Below are positions 8,567-20,932 of a DNA stretch of 64,000 bases, piece by piece; positions within the stretch are counted from its first letter, which is position 1, and every line of letters starts with the position of its first letter. Under the pieces are notes generated by a model that saw nothing but the letters and a program-made list of their open reading frames with translations, was not told where the DNA came from and searched no databases. A program made the translations under genes and the position numbers. This DNA comes from Lederbergia wuyishanensis (GTDB lineage: Bacteria > Bacillota > Bacilli > Bacillales > Bacillaceae_C), in NCBI RefSeq assembly GCF_022900255.1, contig NZ_JALIRM010000017.1:33925-97924 (forward strand), read 5' to 3'.

Positions 8567-10317
8567 ATGGCGCTAGAGGTGAGTATGGGTATCCCGATGG
8601 GAGCGAGCGATCAAAAATCCAACACTGCAACAAAAGTACAAGTGAAAACTGGGGCAGACCTTTTCATCGAGGCACTGCAAAAAGAGAACGTTGAAATTAT
8701 GTTTGGTTATCCTGGAGGAGCAGCACTACCAATTTACGATGCATTGCACAAAAATCCAATTAAACATGTATTAACTAGACATGAACAAGGTGCTATACAT
8801 GCTGCGGAGGGCTATGCAAGAGTAACGGGAAAACCTGGAGTTGTTATCGCAACCTCTGGACCTGGGGCAACTAACCTAGTAACTGGAATCGCGGATGCTA
8901 TGATGGATTCATTGCCACTTGTTGTATTTACTGGTCAGGTGGCTAGTTCGGCACTTGGTACAGATGCATTCCAAGAATCCGATATCGTAGGTATCACGAT
9001 GCCGATCACTAAACATAATTATCAAGTGAAAAAGGTTGAGGACCTTGGAAGAATTATAAAGGAAGCTTTTTATATCGCTTCTACAGGACGTCCAGGACCG
9101 GTTCTAATTGATATTCCAAAAGATATTGCCCAACAAGAAGTAACTGAGGTATTTCCTGAAGCTACGATTAATTTGCCAGGCTATCAACCAACAACGAAGC
9201 CGAATTATCTGCAGTTGCAAAAGCTTGTAAGTGTAATGGCTAATGCCAAAAAACCATTGATTCTTGCAGGTGCTGGAGTGCTTTTCGCAAAAGCGTCAGA
9301 TTATTTAAAAGAATTCGTAGAAAAGACTGGTTTTCCAATTACAAACACACTTCTTGGATTAGGTACAATCCCAGGAGATCATCCTCAATTTTTAGGGATG
9401 GCAGGGATGCACGGAACGTACACATCCAATATGGCTATTACAGAATGTGATTTGCTCATTAATATTGGAGCTCGCTTTGATGATCGTCTAACTGGTAACT
9501 TGAAGCACTTTGCTCCGAATGCAACAGTAGCGCATATTGACATCGATCCAGCTGAAATCGGCAAAAATGTACCAACTGCTATTCCGATTGTCGGAGATGC
9601 AAAGATGGTATTAGAAGAGTTACTAAGTATGGAATTAACAATTCCTGATATCACTGGGTGGACGGATGCAATACAAGATAGCAAAGAACAATATCCGTAT
9701 AAAACTCCAGTTTCACCAGAAGATTCGCTTTCTTCTCCACACGTTATCAAAATGATTCACGAAGTTACCGGTGGAAATGCCATTGTAACGACAGACGTTG
9801 GTCAGCATCAAATGTGGGCGGCACAATATTACGGATTTAATGGTCCGAATAATTGGGTTACTTCTGGTGGACTTGGAACAATGGGCTTTGGTTTCCCTTC
9901 ATCAATTGGCGCACAATTAGGTGAGCCTGATAAAACTGTTGTGGCAGTTACAGGAGATGGCGGTTTCCAAATGACTTTGCAAGAACTTTCTGTTATTAAA
10001 GAATTGAACCTTCCTGTAAAAGTAGTCATCATCAATAACAAATGTCTTGGAATGGTTCGACAATGGCAACAAACGTTTTATGAAGAGCGTTATTCTCACT
10101 CATTAATTCCAAACCAACCTGATTTTATCAAGCTGGCTGAAGCATATGGGATTAAAGGATATATAGCAAAAACAGAAGAAGAAGCTAGAGCAGTATTTGA
10201 AGAAGCCTTTAGTATCCCAGAACCTGTATTAATTGATTGCCGAGTTCTTGAGGCTGAAAATGTATATCCGATGGTTGCCCCAGGAAAAGGACTTCATGAA
10301 ATGATAGGGGTGGGAGA

Positions 10318-10321
<4 letters not shown>
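8567..10321 (+). CDS. ilvB: Acetolactate synthase large (catalytic) subunit
   Basis: Thiamine-diphosphate enzyme that makes acetolactate or acetohydroxybutyrate, the first common step to Val, Leu and Ile. The catalytic Glu lies in [28 protein letters not shown]. The ThDP/Mg motif is [30 protein letters not shown]. The middle domain has [17 protein letters not shown]. At 584 residues it is of usual length. The start is uncertain: ATG 8567 directly abuts GAAAGG, whereas GTG 8579 or ATG 8585 would leave better spacing to AAGGATGG or similar. The first ~20 residues are not conserved in any case. It ends in an ATGA overlap with ilvN, its regulatory partner. Confidence 0.94.
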
Positions 10322-13415
<3,094 letters not shown>

Positions 13416-13433
13416 GAATTTTTGGGGAGGAAG

Positions 13434-14504
13434 ATGGGTTTGAAGAAACGAGTAGCGGTATTGCGAGGAGACGGAATAGGTAAAGAAGTAACAGATGCTG
13501 CCATATCTGTATTAGAAGCGATTGGGCGTCGTTTTCATCATGAATTTGAATGGGTATACGGTCTACTTGGTGGAGAAGCCATAGACACAGTTGGCCAGCC
13601 ATTACCTGATGAAACAATCCGAATTTGTGAAGAAAGTGATGCGATTATTCTCGGAGCAGTCGGTGGACCAAAATGGGATAATCACCCGTCTCATCTTCGA
13701 CCAGAAAAAGGGCTTCTTCAAATTCGTAAGCACTTTGAATTAAGTGTAAATCTTCGGCCGGTTCAAGCATTCAAAAGCCTGCTCTCTGTCTCTCCTTTGA
13801 AGGAAGAAGTTGCTGAAGGTGTAGATATGATGATTGTCAGGGAATTAACAGGTGGTTTATATTTCGGTGAACCAAGTTTCCATGATAATGATAAAGCTGT
13901 TGACACATTAGTGTATGGCCGTGATGAAATAGAGAGAGTTGTCGTTCACGCATTTGAATTAGCAAAGCAGCGCAGGAACAAAGTGACTTCAGTTGATAAA
14001 GCAAATGTACTTGAATCAAGCAAACTATGGAGAAAAATAGTAGAAGAAGTTGCTGCTAGATATCCAGAAGTAGAGTACGATCATATGCTTGTTGATGCAG
14101 CAGCTATGAAACTAATTACGTATCCATCAGCATTTGATGTTATTGTAACAGAAAATATGTTTGGAGATATTTTAAGTGACGAAGCCTCTGTTATTACAGG
14201 ATCATTGGGCATGTTGCCTTCTGCTAGTCTTCGTGTGGATGGCTTTGGATTATACGAACCAATCCATGGGTCTGCACCAGATATAGCAGGGAAAAATATC
14301 GCAAATCCAATTGGAGCAATTTTATCAACAGCCATGATGCTTCGTAGTTCATTTGGTATGTTGGAAGAAGCGAATGCACTTGAAGCTGCTGTTAAAAATG
14401 TTCTAGAATCAGGCTTCTGTACAAGTGAATTCAAAAATATCGGTAGACAAATTTTATCTACAACTGAAATGACTGAAAAAATTATTAGCGAAATAGAAAG
14501 GTGA
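13434..14504 (+). CDS. leuB: 3-isopropylmalate dehydrogenase
   Basis: NAD-dependent oxidative decarboxylation of 3-isopropylmalate. Motifs include VAVLRGDGIGKEV, the DDAIILGAVGGPKWD-like strand, the Tyr-containing VRELTGGLYFG and the NMFGDILSDEASVI segment with the metal-binding aspartates, then GLYEPIHGSAPDIAGK. Length (about 356 residues) is normal. Start choice: GGGGAGG (13424-13430) lies 3 bp before ATG 13434 and 9 bp before TTG 13440. Either is possible, and an open frame from TTG 13422 would overlap the ribosome site itself. The enzyme follows leuA and precedes leuC in the standard order. Confidence 0.94.
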   Translation: MGLKKRVAVLRGDGIGKEVTDAAISVLEAIGRRFHHEFEWVYGLLGGEAIDTVGQPLPDETIRICEESDAIILGAVGGPKWDNHPSHLRPEKGLLQIRKHFELSVNLRPVQAFKSLLSVSPLKEEVAEGVDMMIVRELTGGLYFGEPSFHDNDKAVDTLVYGRDEIERVVVHAFELAKQRRNKVTSVDKANVLESSKLWRKIVEEVAARYPEVEYDHMLVDAAAMKLITYPSAFDVIVTENMFGDILSDEASVITGSLGMLPSASLRVDGFGLYEPIHGSAPDIAGKNIANPIGAILSTAMMLRSSFGMLEEANALEAAVKNVLESGFCTSEFKNIGRQILSTTEMTEKIISEIER

Positions 14505-14515
14505 GGTGAAGAAAG

Positions 14516-15931
14516 ATGGGCAAAACAATTATTGAAAAGATTTGGGAGAAGCACGTCGTTCATCGAGAAGAAGGGAAGCCAGATTTGCTATATATCGATC
14601 TTCATCTCGTGCATGAAGTGACTTCTCCACAAGCGTTTGAAGGCTTACGCTTGAATGGCAGAAAAGTCCGTAGACCAGATTTAACATTTGCAACGATGGA
14701 TCACAACGTTCCGACTCGTTTGAATGAAGCTGTAACGGATCCGATTTCGGAGAAGCAAATGACGACACTTGAAAAAAACTGTGCGGAGTTTGGAGTTCCT
14801 TTAGCTGGTATGGGTCATCCAGATCAGGGAATCGTTCACGTTATCGGTCCTGAGCTTGGTTTAACGCAACCTGGAAAAACGATTGTATGTGGAGATAGTC
14901 ATACTTCCACTCACGGTGCATTTGGTGCGCTAGCGTTTGGAATTGGTACGAGTGAAGTGGAGCACGTACTTTCGACGCAAACATTGTGGCAAGCTAAGCC
15001 GAAAACAATGCAGGTACAAGTGAATGGCGAGTTAGGTCAAGGTGTTACATCAAAAGACTTAATTTTGGCGATCATTGCTAAATACGGAATCAACGTTGGA
15101 ACAGGGCATATTTTTGAATATACAGGCGAAGCCATCAGAAAATTAACAATGGAACAACGAATGACGGTTTGTAATATGTCTATTGAAGCTGGTGCTAAAG
15201 CAGGATTAATCAGTCCTGACGAGACAACTTTTGCTTACTTAGAAGGTCGTCCTCACGTTCCTACTGGTGATGCATTTGAACAGTTAAAAGCAGAATGGCG
15301 CGAGCTTGCAACTGATCCAGATGCTTCGTATGATGCTGTAATTGAAATTGATGCTTCTGAGATTGAACCTGTCGTAACATGGGGTACGAACCCTGGTATG
15401 GGTGTTGGTGTAAATGGATTTGTACCACGTCCTGAAGATGCCAAAACAGGTGCAGAAAGAGCAGAGATTGAAAAAGCCCTTGAATATATGGGTCTTGAAG
15501 GCGGAACAAAAATGACAGATATTGAAGTTCAATATGTGTTCATAGGTTCTTGTACAAACTCTCGAATTGAAGATCTCCGTGCAGCTTCTGAGATCGTTGC
15601 TGGCAAGAAAGTGAACAGTGGCGTGAATGCAATTGTCGTGCCAGGTTCACATTCAGTGAAGAAACAAGCGGAATCAGAAGGACTAGATAAAATTTTCCTT
15701 GATGCTGGATTTGAATGGCGTGAATCTGGATGCAGTATGTGTCTAGCAATGAACGCTGACCAAGTTCCTGCAGGAATGAGATGTGCCTCTACATCAAATC
15801 GTAACTTTGAAGGTCGCCAAGGAAATGGATCACGTACACACTTAGTAAGCCCTGCTATGGCAGCAGCTGCGGCGATTGCTGGACGTTTCGTCGACGTTCG
15901 TACTTTTAAACAAGAGGAGGCGCTTGTATGA
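14516..15931 (+). CDS. leuC: 3-isopropylmalate dehydratase large subunit
   Basis: Aconitase-family 4Fe-4S subunit that, with LeuD, isomerises 2- to 3-isopropylmalate. 471 residues. The cluster ligands are seen in [15 protein letters not shown] and in [14 protein letters not shown] (three cysteines in all). Substrate-site motifs [49 protein letters not shown] and [14 protein letters not shown] [17 protein letters not shown] are present. The ATG is 11 bp after leuB with GGTGAGGTGAAG upstream. It overlaps leuD by 4 bp. Confidence 0.95.
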   Translation: MGKTIIEKIWEKHVVHREEGKPDLLYIDLHLVHEVTSPQAFEGLRLNGRKVRRPDLTFATMDHNVPTRLNEAVTDPISEKQMTTLEKNCAEFGVPLAGMGHPDQGIVHVIGPELGLTQPGKTIVCGDSHTSTHGAFGALAFGIGTSEVEHVLSTQTLWQAKPKTMQVQVNGELGQGVTSKDLILAIIAKYGINVGTGHIFEYTGEAIRKLTMEQRMTVCNMSIEAGAKAGLISPDETTFAYLEGRPHVPTGDAFEQLKAEWRELATDPDASYDAVIEIDASEIEPVVTWGTNPGMGVGVNGFVPRPEDAKTGAERAEIEKALEYMGLEGGTKMTDIEVQYVFIGSCTNSRIEDLRAASEIVAGKKVNSGVNAIVVPGSHSVKKQAESEGLDKIFLDAGFEWRESGCSMCLAMNADQVPAGMRCASTSNRNFEGRQGNGSRTHLVSPAMAAAAAIAGRFVDVRTFKQEEALV

Positions 15932-16506
15932 AGCCGATTAAAGAAGTAACGAGCGTACTTGCGCCGTTAGATCGTTCAAATGTAGATACAGACCAAATCA
16001 TCCCTAAGCAATTTTTAAAAAGAATAGAGCGAACTGGTTTCGGGAAATATTTGTTTTATCATTGGCGTTATGATGATAATGGAGTTGAAAGAGCAGACTT
16101 TGAGTTGAATAAACCAGAGTACGCAGGAAGCGAAATTTTAATTGCACGAGAAAACTTTGGCTGTGGTTCTTCACGTGAACATGCACCCTGGGCTCTAGGT
16201 GATTATGGATTTCGTGTCATCATCGCGATAAACTTTGCTGATATCTTTTATAACAACAGCTTTAAAAACGGGCTTCTTCCGATCCAGCTTTCCGAAGCGG
16301 AAGTGGAAGATTTATTGAAGAAGTCGAAAGAAAAGCCGTTAAAAATTACCGTTTCACTTGAAACTGAAACGATTGTCACAGAAGACGGCGATACGTATTC
16401 GTTCAAAATCGACCCATATCGTCGTGAAGTGTTATTGAATGGTTGGGACGATATTGCCTTAACATTGTTACTTGAAGATAAAATTTCAGCATATGAGAAT
16501 CGTTAA
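15928..16506 (+). CDS. leuD: 3-isopropylmalate dehydratase small subunit
   Basis: Swivel-domain partner of LeuC, 192 residues, typical length. It begins [21 protein letters not shown] and carries [21 protein letters not shown], the substrate-binding loop of the family, and [17 protein letters not shown]. The start overlaps leuC by 4 bp. It is the last gene of the ilv-leu unit and is followed 11 bp later by a strong terminator. Confidence 0.95.
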   Translation: MKPIKEVTSVLAPLDRSNVDTDQIIPKQFLKRIERTGFGKYLFYHWRYDDNGVERADFELNKPEYAGSEILIARENFGCGSSREHAPWALGDYGFRVIIAINFADIFYNNSFKNGLLPIQLSEAEVEDLLKKSKEKPLKITVSLETETIVTEDGDTYSFKIDPYRREVLLNGWDDIALTLLLEDKISAYENR

Positions 16507-16517
16507 AAGTAAATGAA

Positions 16518-16569
16518 GCCACTCATTCCCTATCGAATCTTGATTTGGTAGGGTTGAGTGGCTTTTTTT
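16518..16569 (+). terminator. Terminator of the ilv-leu operon
   Basis: GCCACTCA (16518-16525) pairs with TGAGTGGC (16555-16562), with an inner CCCTA/TAGGG pairing, followed directly by TTTTTTT. Confidence 0.9.
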
Positions 16570-16760
16570 ATTGCTTAGGAAATTATAAATTTGAAAAGTT
16601 GTGGATAACTTTTTTAAGGTAGTTTCCGTCTAGCTCCAGGCGCCATCGGCTCGAGGTCATAAACCCGCGAGCTTAAAAGTCAAAAAGCGGACTTTTTGCT
16701 TCTCAGAACATTTGCTTGTTGCCTAAGGCTGCCCGCCTTGCACTTTTATTCTTACAATTT
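16565..16760 (+). repeat. Intergenic repeat, copy 2 (right of the ilv-leu operon)
   Basis: Direct copy of the element at 4924-5120. In both places the repeat begins inside the T-run of an intrinsic terminator. This copy carries TCTAGCTCCAGGCGCC and GGTCATAAACCCGCGAGCTT, nearer to the recurrent Bacillaceae form than copy 1. No reading frame of its own. Confidence 0.85.
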
Positions 16761-16770
16761 AGACATGAAA

Positions 16771-16817
16771 AACGCCTTGCGATACATCTGATTCAGTATC
16801 GCAAGGCGTTTTTTTTT
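16771..16817. terminator. Bidirectional terminator between leuD and the minus-strand ABC operon
   Basis: A 14-bp perfect stem AACGCCTTGCGATA (16771-16784) / TATCGCAAGGCGTT (16797-16810) with T7 on the right and A-rich sequence on the left. It begins right at the stop codon of the minus-strand permease gene. Confidence 0.9.
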
Positions 16818-17499
16818 ATACCGTTGCTCTTTTTAAGAACAAGTACGAAAAGGCAATGTAAAACAGTGTAGGGATAATCAGCCAGTAAGCAATTTGCACA
16901 GCTGTATGAGTTGCAAACCAATGGAAAATATCCATCCAAGCGGCGTAATAATGGATGAGTAAAACCGCTATACTTGCAATAACCAAAATTATTAAAGCTG
17001 AATAAACCATACCTTTCTTTCCATAGCGACGATAAAAACTTGAGATCATGAATCCGAGGAAAAAAAGATTTATAAATACTATGAAATAGATGGCGAATTG
17101 TTCTAAGAGTGTTCCGTCATTTAAATATGGAAAGTGAAAGAAATGAAATTTTCCTCCCCATCCATTTGTCCAATTTTCGATGGTTGAACAAATTAATAAC
17201 AGTACCCCATAAGAGAAGTTCATAATTGATCCCATTGCAACCGTACCGATAAAGTAATCAGTTCTTCTAACAGACATGCTGACGGCATATGAAAAAGTTT
17301 GTGCAACCACTAATATTCCCATTACTAGCATATATACAAAGATGTAAGAAACTCCGCCTGTATAAAATTGTTCCTTCGTTGTTATAAAGAGGCTCACGAT
17401 CAAATTAATGATAAAAATAGAAAAAAGCATGATATTCGGTATTAAAAACCAACCCCACTTATCGCGAACATACATTTTTAAAACCTTTTGAATATTCAT
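16816..17499 (-). CDS. ABC transporter membrane protein, GntR-linked (YtrC/YhcI-like)
   Basis: A 227-residue integral membrane protein with about six hydrophobic segments (for example IPNIMLFSIFIINLIVSLFI, IFVYMLVMGILVVAQTF, FAIYFIVFINLFFLGFMI, IAYWLIIPTLFYIAF). There is no enzymatic motif. It follows the ABC ATPase gene with a 4-bp overlap (ATGA) and is the last gene of a three-gene unit led by a GntR-type regulator. This layout is that of Ytr-type exporters of bacilli, which respond to cell-wall-active compounds. The transport role is inferred from context and the substrate is unknown. Confidence 0.75.
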   Translation of the reverse strand: MNIQKVLKMYVRDKWGWFLIPNIMLFSIFIINLIVSLFITTKEQFYTGGVSYIFVYMLVMGILVVAQTFSYAVSMSVRRTDYFIGTVAMGSIMNFSYGVLLLICSTIENWTNGWGGKFHFFHFPYLNDGTLLEQFAIYFIVFINLFFLGFMISSFYRRYGKKGMVYSALIILVIASIAVLLIHYYAAWMDIFHWFATHTAVQIAYWLIIPTLFYIAFSYLFLKRATV

Positions 17500-18380
17500 T
17501 TCGCCATCACTCCTCGGTTTTCGGATTTCCCTTTAGTTAAATGAACAATTAACTGTTGCAAGGAAACTGGGGATACTTCGAGTCCCGGAACATGAACAGA
17601 GCTATTCCCGTTATTAATTACAGTAGCTGAAAGTAACCCTCCAAATGGTTCACGATGAATTACTTCTTTTCCGATAATAAACGCTTCTACCTTTGATGTT
17701 TGACCTGTTACTGTATAAGCCTTGCCCCTTAAATTCTCGGCATCCTCATCGATAATTAATTGTCCTTTGTCGATAACTAAAATATGTTCTAACAAATTAC
17801 TAACTTCATCAATGAGATGAGTAGATAAAATCACAGTCCGAGGATGTTCCGTATAATCTTCCATTAAACGGTTATAAAATAATTCACGTGAAACAGCATC
17901 TAGCCCCAAATACGGTTCATCGAAAATAGTTAACGGTGCTCTACTTGCAAGTCCAATGACAATTCCAAGTGCGGAGTGCATTCCTCGAGAAAGCCCCCTA
18001 TTTTTCTTCTTTAATGGAAGATTGAAATCTTCTACCAACGAGTGGGCATACTCTTCATCCCAGTTCGGAAAAAATGATTTTGACACTTCCAAAATATCAC
18101 GGACAGTAAAATTATCAGGATATTTCTGACTTTCTTTTACAAAACAAATTTGATTCAACACTTTCTCATTTTCATAAGGTTCCTCACCGAAAACCAATAA
18201 TTCTCCGCTAGTTGGAAAAATTTGAGCCGTAATCATTTTCATTAACGTTGTTTTACCGGCTCCATTTCTACCGAGAAGGCCGTAGATTTTATTTTCATTA
18301 ATTGAAAAAGTGATATCTTGGATTGCATTATGGTCCTCGTATTGTTTGTTTAGCCGAACTACTTTTACTACTTCCGTCAT
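17496..18380 (-). CDS. ABC transporter ATP-binding protein (YtrB-like)
   Basis: A 294-residue ATPase. Walker A is GLLGRNGAGKTTLMKMI and Walker B is LTIFDEPYLGLD, with the H-loop ILSTHLIDEVSNLLEHI. The signature is RGLSRGMHSALGIVIGLA, that is LSRGM in place of LSGGQ, which is usual in the GntR-linked YtrB group. The last ~80 residues form an extra C-terminal domain of unknown role. It overlaps its regulator (4 bp) and its membrane partner (4 bp). Energises the membrane protein encoded downstream, probably as an exporter. Confidence 0.9.
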   Translation of the reverse strand: MTEVVKVVRLNKQYEDHNAIQDITFSINENKIYGLLGRNGAGKTTLMKMITAQIFPTSGELLVFGEEPYENEKVLNQICFVKESQKYPDNFTVRDILEVSKSFFPNWDEEYAHSLVEDFNLPLKKKNRGLSRGMHSALGIVIGLASRAPLTIFDEPYLGLDAVSRELFYNRLMEDYTEHPRTVILSTHLIDEVSNLLEHILVIDKGQLIIDEDAENLRGKAYTVTGQTSKVEAFIIGKEVIHREPFGGLLSATVINNGNSSVHVPGLEVSPVSLQQLIVHLTKGKSENRGVMAK

Positions 18381-18748
18381 CGTCTTCCCTCTCCTTTCCG
18401 AATCATATCCATTAATTGTTCCGTTGTAATTTCTAATTTTTCAGCTTCCTGAATCATCGTTACTATAAACTGTTCGAAAAATAGTTCTTTTCGCTTCTCA
18501 ATGACTTTCATACGTGCACCTTCTGCAACAAACATTCCTATCCCCCGCCTTTTATATAAAATACCTTCGTCAACCAATAAATTTACGCCCTTCGCAGCTG
18601 TAGCGGGGTTGATTTTATAAAAGTGAGCAAACTGATTCGTTGAAGGGACTTGTGATTCTTCCGGCAAGCTGCCTTCAATAATGTCATCCTCAATACGTTC
18701 TGCAATCTGAACGAAAATTGGTCGCCCATCGTCAATTAAGTGTTTCAT
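18377..18748 (-). CDS. GntR-family repressor (YtrA/YhcF type)
   Basis: 123 residues from the ATG at 18748, preceded by GGTGGTG at good distance. An upstream ATG at 18763 would read through that ribosome site. The N-terminal winged helix is complete (PIFVQIAERIEDDIIEGSLPEESQVPSTNQFAHFYKINPATAAKGVNLLVDEGILYKRRGIGMFV). The C-terminal part is only ~45 helical residues, as in the short YtrA subfamily that dimerises without a ligand domain. It overlaps the ABC ATPase by 4 bp and sits just behind a near-perfect palindrome. It therefore most likely represses its own operon until a membrane-stress signal appears. Confidence 0.9.
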   Translation of the reverse strand: MKHLIDDGRPIFVQIAERIEDDIIEGSLPEESQVPSTNQFAHFYKINPATAAKGVNLLVDEGILYKRRGIGMFVAEGARMKVIEKRKELFFEQFIVTMIQEAEKLEITTEQLMDMIRKGEGRR

Positions 18749-18766
18749 TTGGTTCACCACCATGTT

Positions 18767-18816
18767 GGTTAGTTACTTATGTAATTAACCATATAACGAT
18801 AAAAAGTTATTGTCAA
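18767..18816 (-). promoter_or_regulatory. Promoter and palindromic operator of the GntR-ABC operon
   Basis: On the minus strand: TTGACA (18816-18811), 17-bp spacer, TATGGT (18793-18788). A palindrome GGTTAGTTAC-TTAT-GTAATTAACC (18767-18790) has 9 of 10 bp matched per arm and overlaps the -10 and the start point, the normal place for GntR autorepression. Confidence 0.65.
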
Positions 18817-18890
18817 CATTTTTTTGGAAATCTTTTCATAATTGGGCGCAAATAATATAATGGGGGAAAATGACTTATGGGGGCGGGGAC

Positions 18891-19670
18891 ATGCTTACAA
18901 AAGAGCAGTTAATAGATGACTTTAAAAAAATCGGTATAAAAGAGGGGATGGTCCTTGTTGTACATACATCACTTCGAAATATTGGATGCATACAGGGCGG
19001 TCCCGAAGTGATGATTGAAAGTTTACTAGAGGTTTTAGGGGAGGAAGGAACGCTCGTCATGCCATCCATGACAAGTGGAGACGAATTATTTGATCCTAAA
19101 ACAACCCCTACAGACGGCATGGGGATTGTTGCTGAAACATTTTGGAGAAAGCCTGGTGTACTAAGAAGTGTTCATCCAAACAGTGCATTTGCAGCTTACG
19201 GGAAGCATGCACATGAAATTGTCGCAGAACACCCAATTGACCAGCCCGAAGGAATTAAAAGTCCAATAGGAAAAGTGTTTCAACTTGATGGAAGGATTCT
19301 TCTACTCGGTGTTTCCCATGATTCCAATACGATGATCCACTTGGCGGAATCTTTAAATGAGGTGCCTTATAGAACTTATTCCACAGTGTTGAGTTCAAAC
19401 AATGGAAAGGTTGAAAAATTAGAAGTACCAATCATTAACCATTGCTGTCAAAATTTTAATAAAATGGAGTCCCTTCTAAAAGAAGAGGATTATCTTACTA
19501 TACAAAAAATTGGAAAATGCATTTGCCAGTTTATGAAAGCAAGTGATGTTATTGAACTAGCAAGTGTACAGTTGAAGAAGAATCCATTTTATTTTTTGTG
19601 TGAAGACGATTGTGAAGAGTGTACAGAAGCTAGGGAGTATGTGATTTTTCAAGAAGGTAAGAAAATGTAG
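18891..19670 (+). CDS. AAC(3)-family (aminoglycoside 3-N-acetyltransferase-like) acetyltransferase
   Basis: About 259 residues, from ATG 18891 behind GGGGCGGGGAC; an ATG at 18870 is a possible alternative. Family marks are VLVVHTSLRNIGCIQGGPEVMIESLLEVLGEEGTLVMPSMTSG, VRSVHPNSAFAAYGKHAHEIV with the catalytic-site histidine, SPIGKVFQLDGRILLLGV and TMIHLAES. These enzymes acetylate an amine with acetyl-CoA. Many chromosomal members in bacilli (YokD-like) do not give clear aminoglycoside resistance, so resistance is not claimed. The C-terminus carries a CxxxCxxC cluster (near CEDDCEECTEA) that I do not recall as a family feature and that may bind metal. Probably a single-gene unit. Confidence 0.85.
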   Translation: MLTKEQLIDDFKKIGIKEGMVLVVHTSLRNIGCIQGGPEVMIESLLEVLGEEGTLVMPSMTSGDELFDPKTTPTDGMGIVAETFWRKPGVLRSVHPNSAFAAYGKHAHEIVAEHPIDQPEGIKSPIGKVFQLDGRILLLGVSHDSNTMIHLAESLNEVPYRTYSTVLSSNNGKVEKLEVPIINHCCQNFNKMESLLKEEDYLTIQKIGKCICQFMKASDVIELASVQLKKNPFYFLCEDDCEECTEAREYVIFQEGKKM

Positions 19671-19791
19671 AAATTTTAGGTCTTATTATTGATTGGCATT
19701 GGTTTAAAATAATTTAATCATTGGTCCACATATTTTAATAAAACTCCTATTTTCAAAAAGCTTAATAAAAACTATTTTGTTAAAAATAATA

Positions 19792-19840
19792 TTGACTGGA
19801 CACCAATTAGTGTCATATAATAAAGACACCAATTGGTGTC
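19792..19840 (+). promoter_or_regulatory. Strong promoter with two palindromic operators
   Basis: TTGACT (19792-19797), 18-bp spacer, perfect TATAAT (19816-19821). The spacer is filled by the palindrome GACACCAATTAGTGTC (19799-19814), and a second, perfect palindrome GACACCAATTGGTGTC (19825-19840) covers the start region. Centres are 26 bp apart. This is the pattern of a tightly repressed promoter bound by two dimers. The regulator is not identified. Confidence 0.75.
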
Positions 19841-20157
19841 GCATTGATAAGAAGGTATTTTTTACAAGATAAATCAAGAGCATATGGTTTATGTAGAACA
19901 ACGATGATCCAGGGAAGACGTAAATGCTACGTTGGGTGGTGCAGAAGAGTTACCCTTTACGAGTGAACCGCTCAAATTAAAATGGGTTGTACTGCAGCTT
20001 CTAAACATTTGGCTATACTAGATGTATCATTAGATTTTCACTTTACAAGTCTTTGTCAAAATGAAAGTATTTTGCCTATGTTAAAAGTCGACAGTTCAGA
20101 AAGGGCCGTAAAGCTTAGTTGTTGGTGAAAATGAAATAACATAAAAGGAGAATGAAA
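19841..20157 (+). other. Leader or decayed gene behind the double-operator promoter
   Basis: A 317-bp stretch between the promoter and the next sure gene, with no good intact reading frame. A 48-codon frame from ATG 19982 (MGCTAASKHLAILDVSLDF...) has no ribosome site. Its ASKHLAILD string faintly recalls the recognition helix of ArsR-type regulators (SKHLxxL), so a decayed autoregulatory gene is one possibility. A long untranslated leader is another. Evidence is weak for both. Confidence 0.3.
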
Positions 20158-20622
20158 ATGTCCTATATTGTTGATTTTAAAAATGTATCTACAGTTGGTT
20201 TAGAGTCTTCACCTGTGGCGGAGGCGCTTGCTGGTTTACGTGCGAATGAAGCTCGTTACTTTATGAACAAATACAAACATGAATTTACGGTTGTACCAGC
20301 TAGCGAAAGTCAAGGGACCCTTGATTATGTGAATCGAATTTTGAAAGATGAACGTGATATCGAGTTTGCGGCTAAACCTTTAGAAACGTCCAGCTTTCAA
20401 GTAGAAAATATCAAAATGTCTTATGTTTTTTATGAGGACGGTCTTTCGGTAAACGTCATGTATACAATTGATGATACTAAAAAGCGAGCAGTTGGTTTTA
20501 AGCTCTCAGATGGAATGGAAGTACCAAAGGAGTTAGAAGGGAAGTTTAAGTTTGCCAGACAGAAATCCAAACTAGCTGGAACCATTCGAGGCTCGTATTT
20601 TGTAATTAAAGGTGAATATTAA
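20158..20622 (+). CDS. Conserved-looking 154-residue protein, function unknown
   Basis: Starts MSYIVDFKNVSTVGLESSPV at ATG 20158, 7 bp after AAAGGAG; the ATG at 20152 would touch the ribosome site. It is a soluble alpha/beta protein without signal peptide, membrane segment or known catalytic motif. It has a mid-region YVFYEDGLSVNVMYTIDD and a basic C-terminal half (GKFKFARQKSKLAGTIRGSYFVIKGEY). I do not recognise the family. It is the first intact gene after the double-operator promoter at 19.8 kb and may be its target, which would make it an inducible gene. Confidence 0.6.
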   Translation: MSYIVDFKNVSTVGLESSPVAEALAGLRANEARYFMNKYKHEFTVVPASESQGTLDYVNRILKDERDIEFAAKPLETSSFQVENIKMSYVFYEDGLSVNVMYTIDDTKKRAVGFKLSDGMEVPKELEGKFKFARQKSKLAGTIRGSYFVIKGEY

Positions 20623-20932
20623 AGTAATCAAAAGCTTGAGTGAAGGAATTCTCTCTAGATAAAAAATAGCTTTAATTCGCAAGAAAAACGAAAGGGCGCG
20701 GACATTATCCTTGTTAAGGAGGATAAGGGAAGCGTCTTTATTATGTTATGTGATCTAAGTACTAACCCCTTTTTCTTTAAAAGGATGAGCTTATCCGTAG
20801 TGATGTGCGTCTTTTTTTGTAGGAAAAGATTGTATTTATTCTCAGTTTTTGGAATAATTACTTTAAGCAATTGACAGTTTAGTAGATAAATATTTGGTAG
20901 CTGACAATTGCTATTTATAAAGGAGAGGGAAA
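20623..20932 (+). other. Intergenic region with several inverted repeats
   Basis: No gene seen. TTATCCT (from about 20707) pairs with AGGATAA within 25 bp. A second GGATAAG/CTTATCC pairing spans about 20720-20797, and a T7 run follows GTGCGTC near 20811-20817, so a terminator for the preceding gene is likely somewhere here. CAATTGACAG (20868-20877) and CTGACAATTG (20901-20910) form a 9-of-10 inverted repeat just before the VanZ gene and could be an operator. Confidence 0.35.

Noticed and set aside
18891..19670. Acquired aminoglycoside resistance gene
   Set aside because: No mobile element nearby, base usage like its neighbours, and chromosomal AAC(3)-like proteins often have other roles.
19792..19821. 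MerR-type activator promoter (palindrome in a long spacer)
   Set aside because: The spacer is 18 bp instead of 19-20 and a second identical palindrome lies downstream of the -10, which fits repression better.
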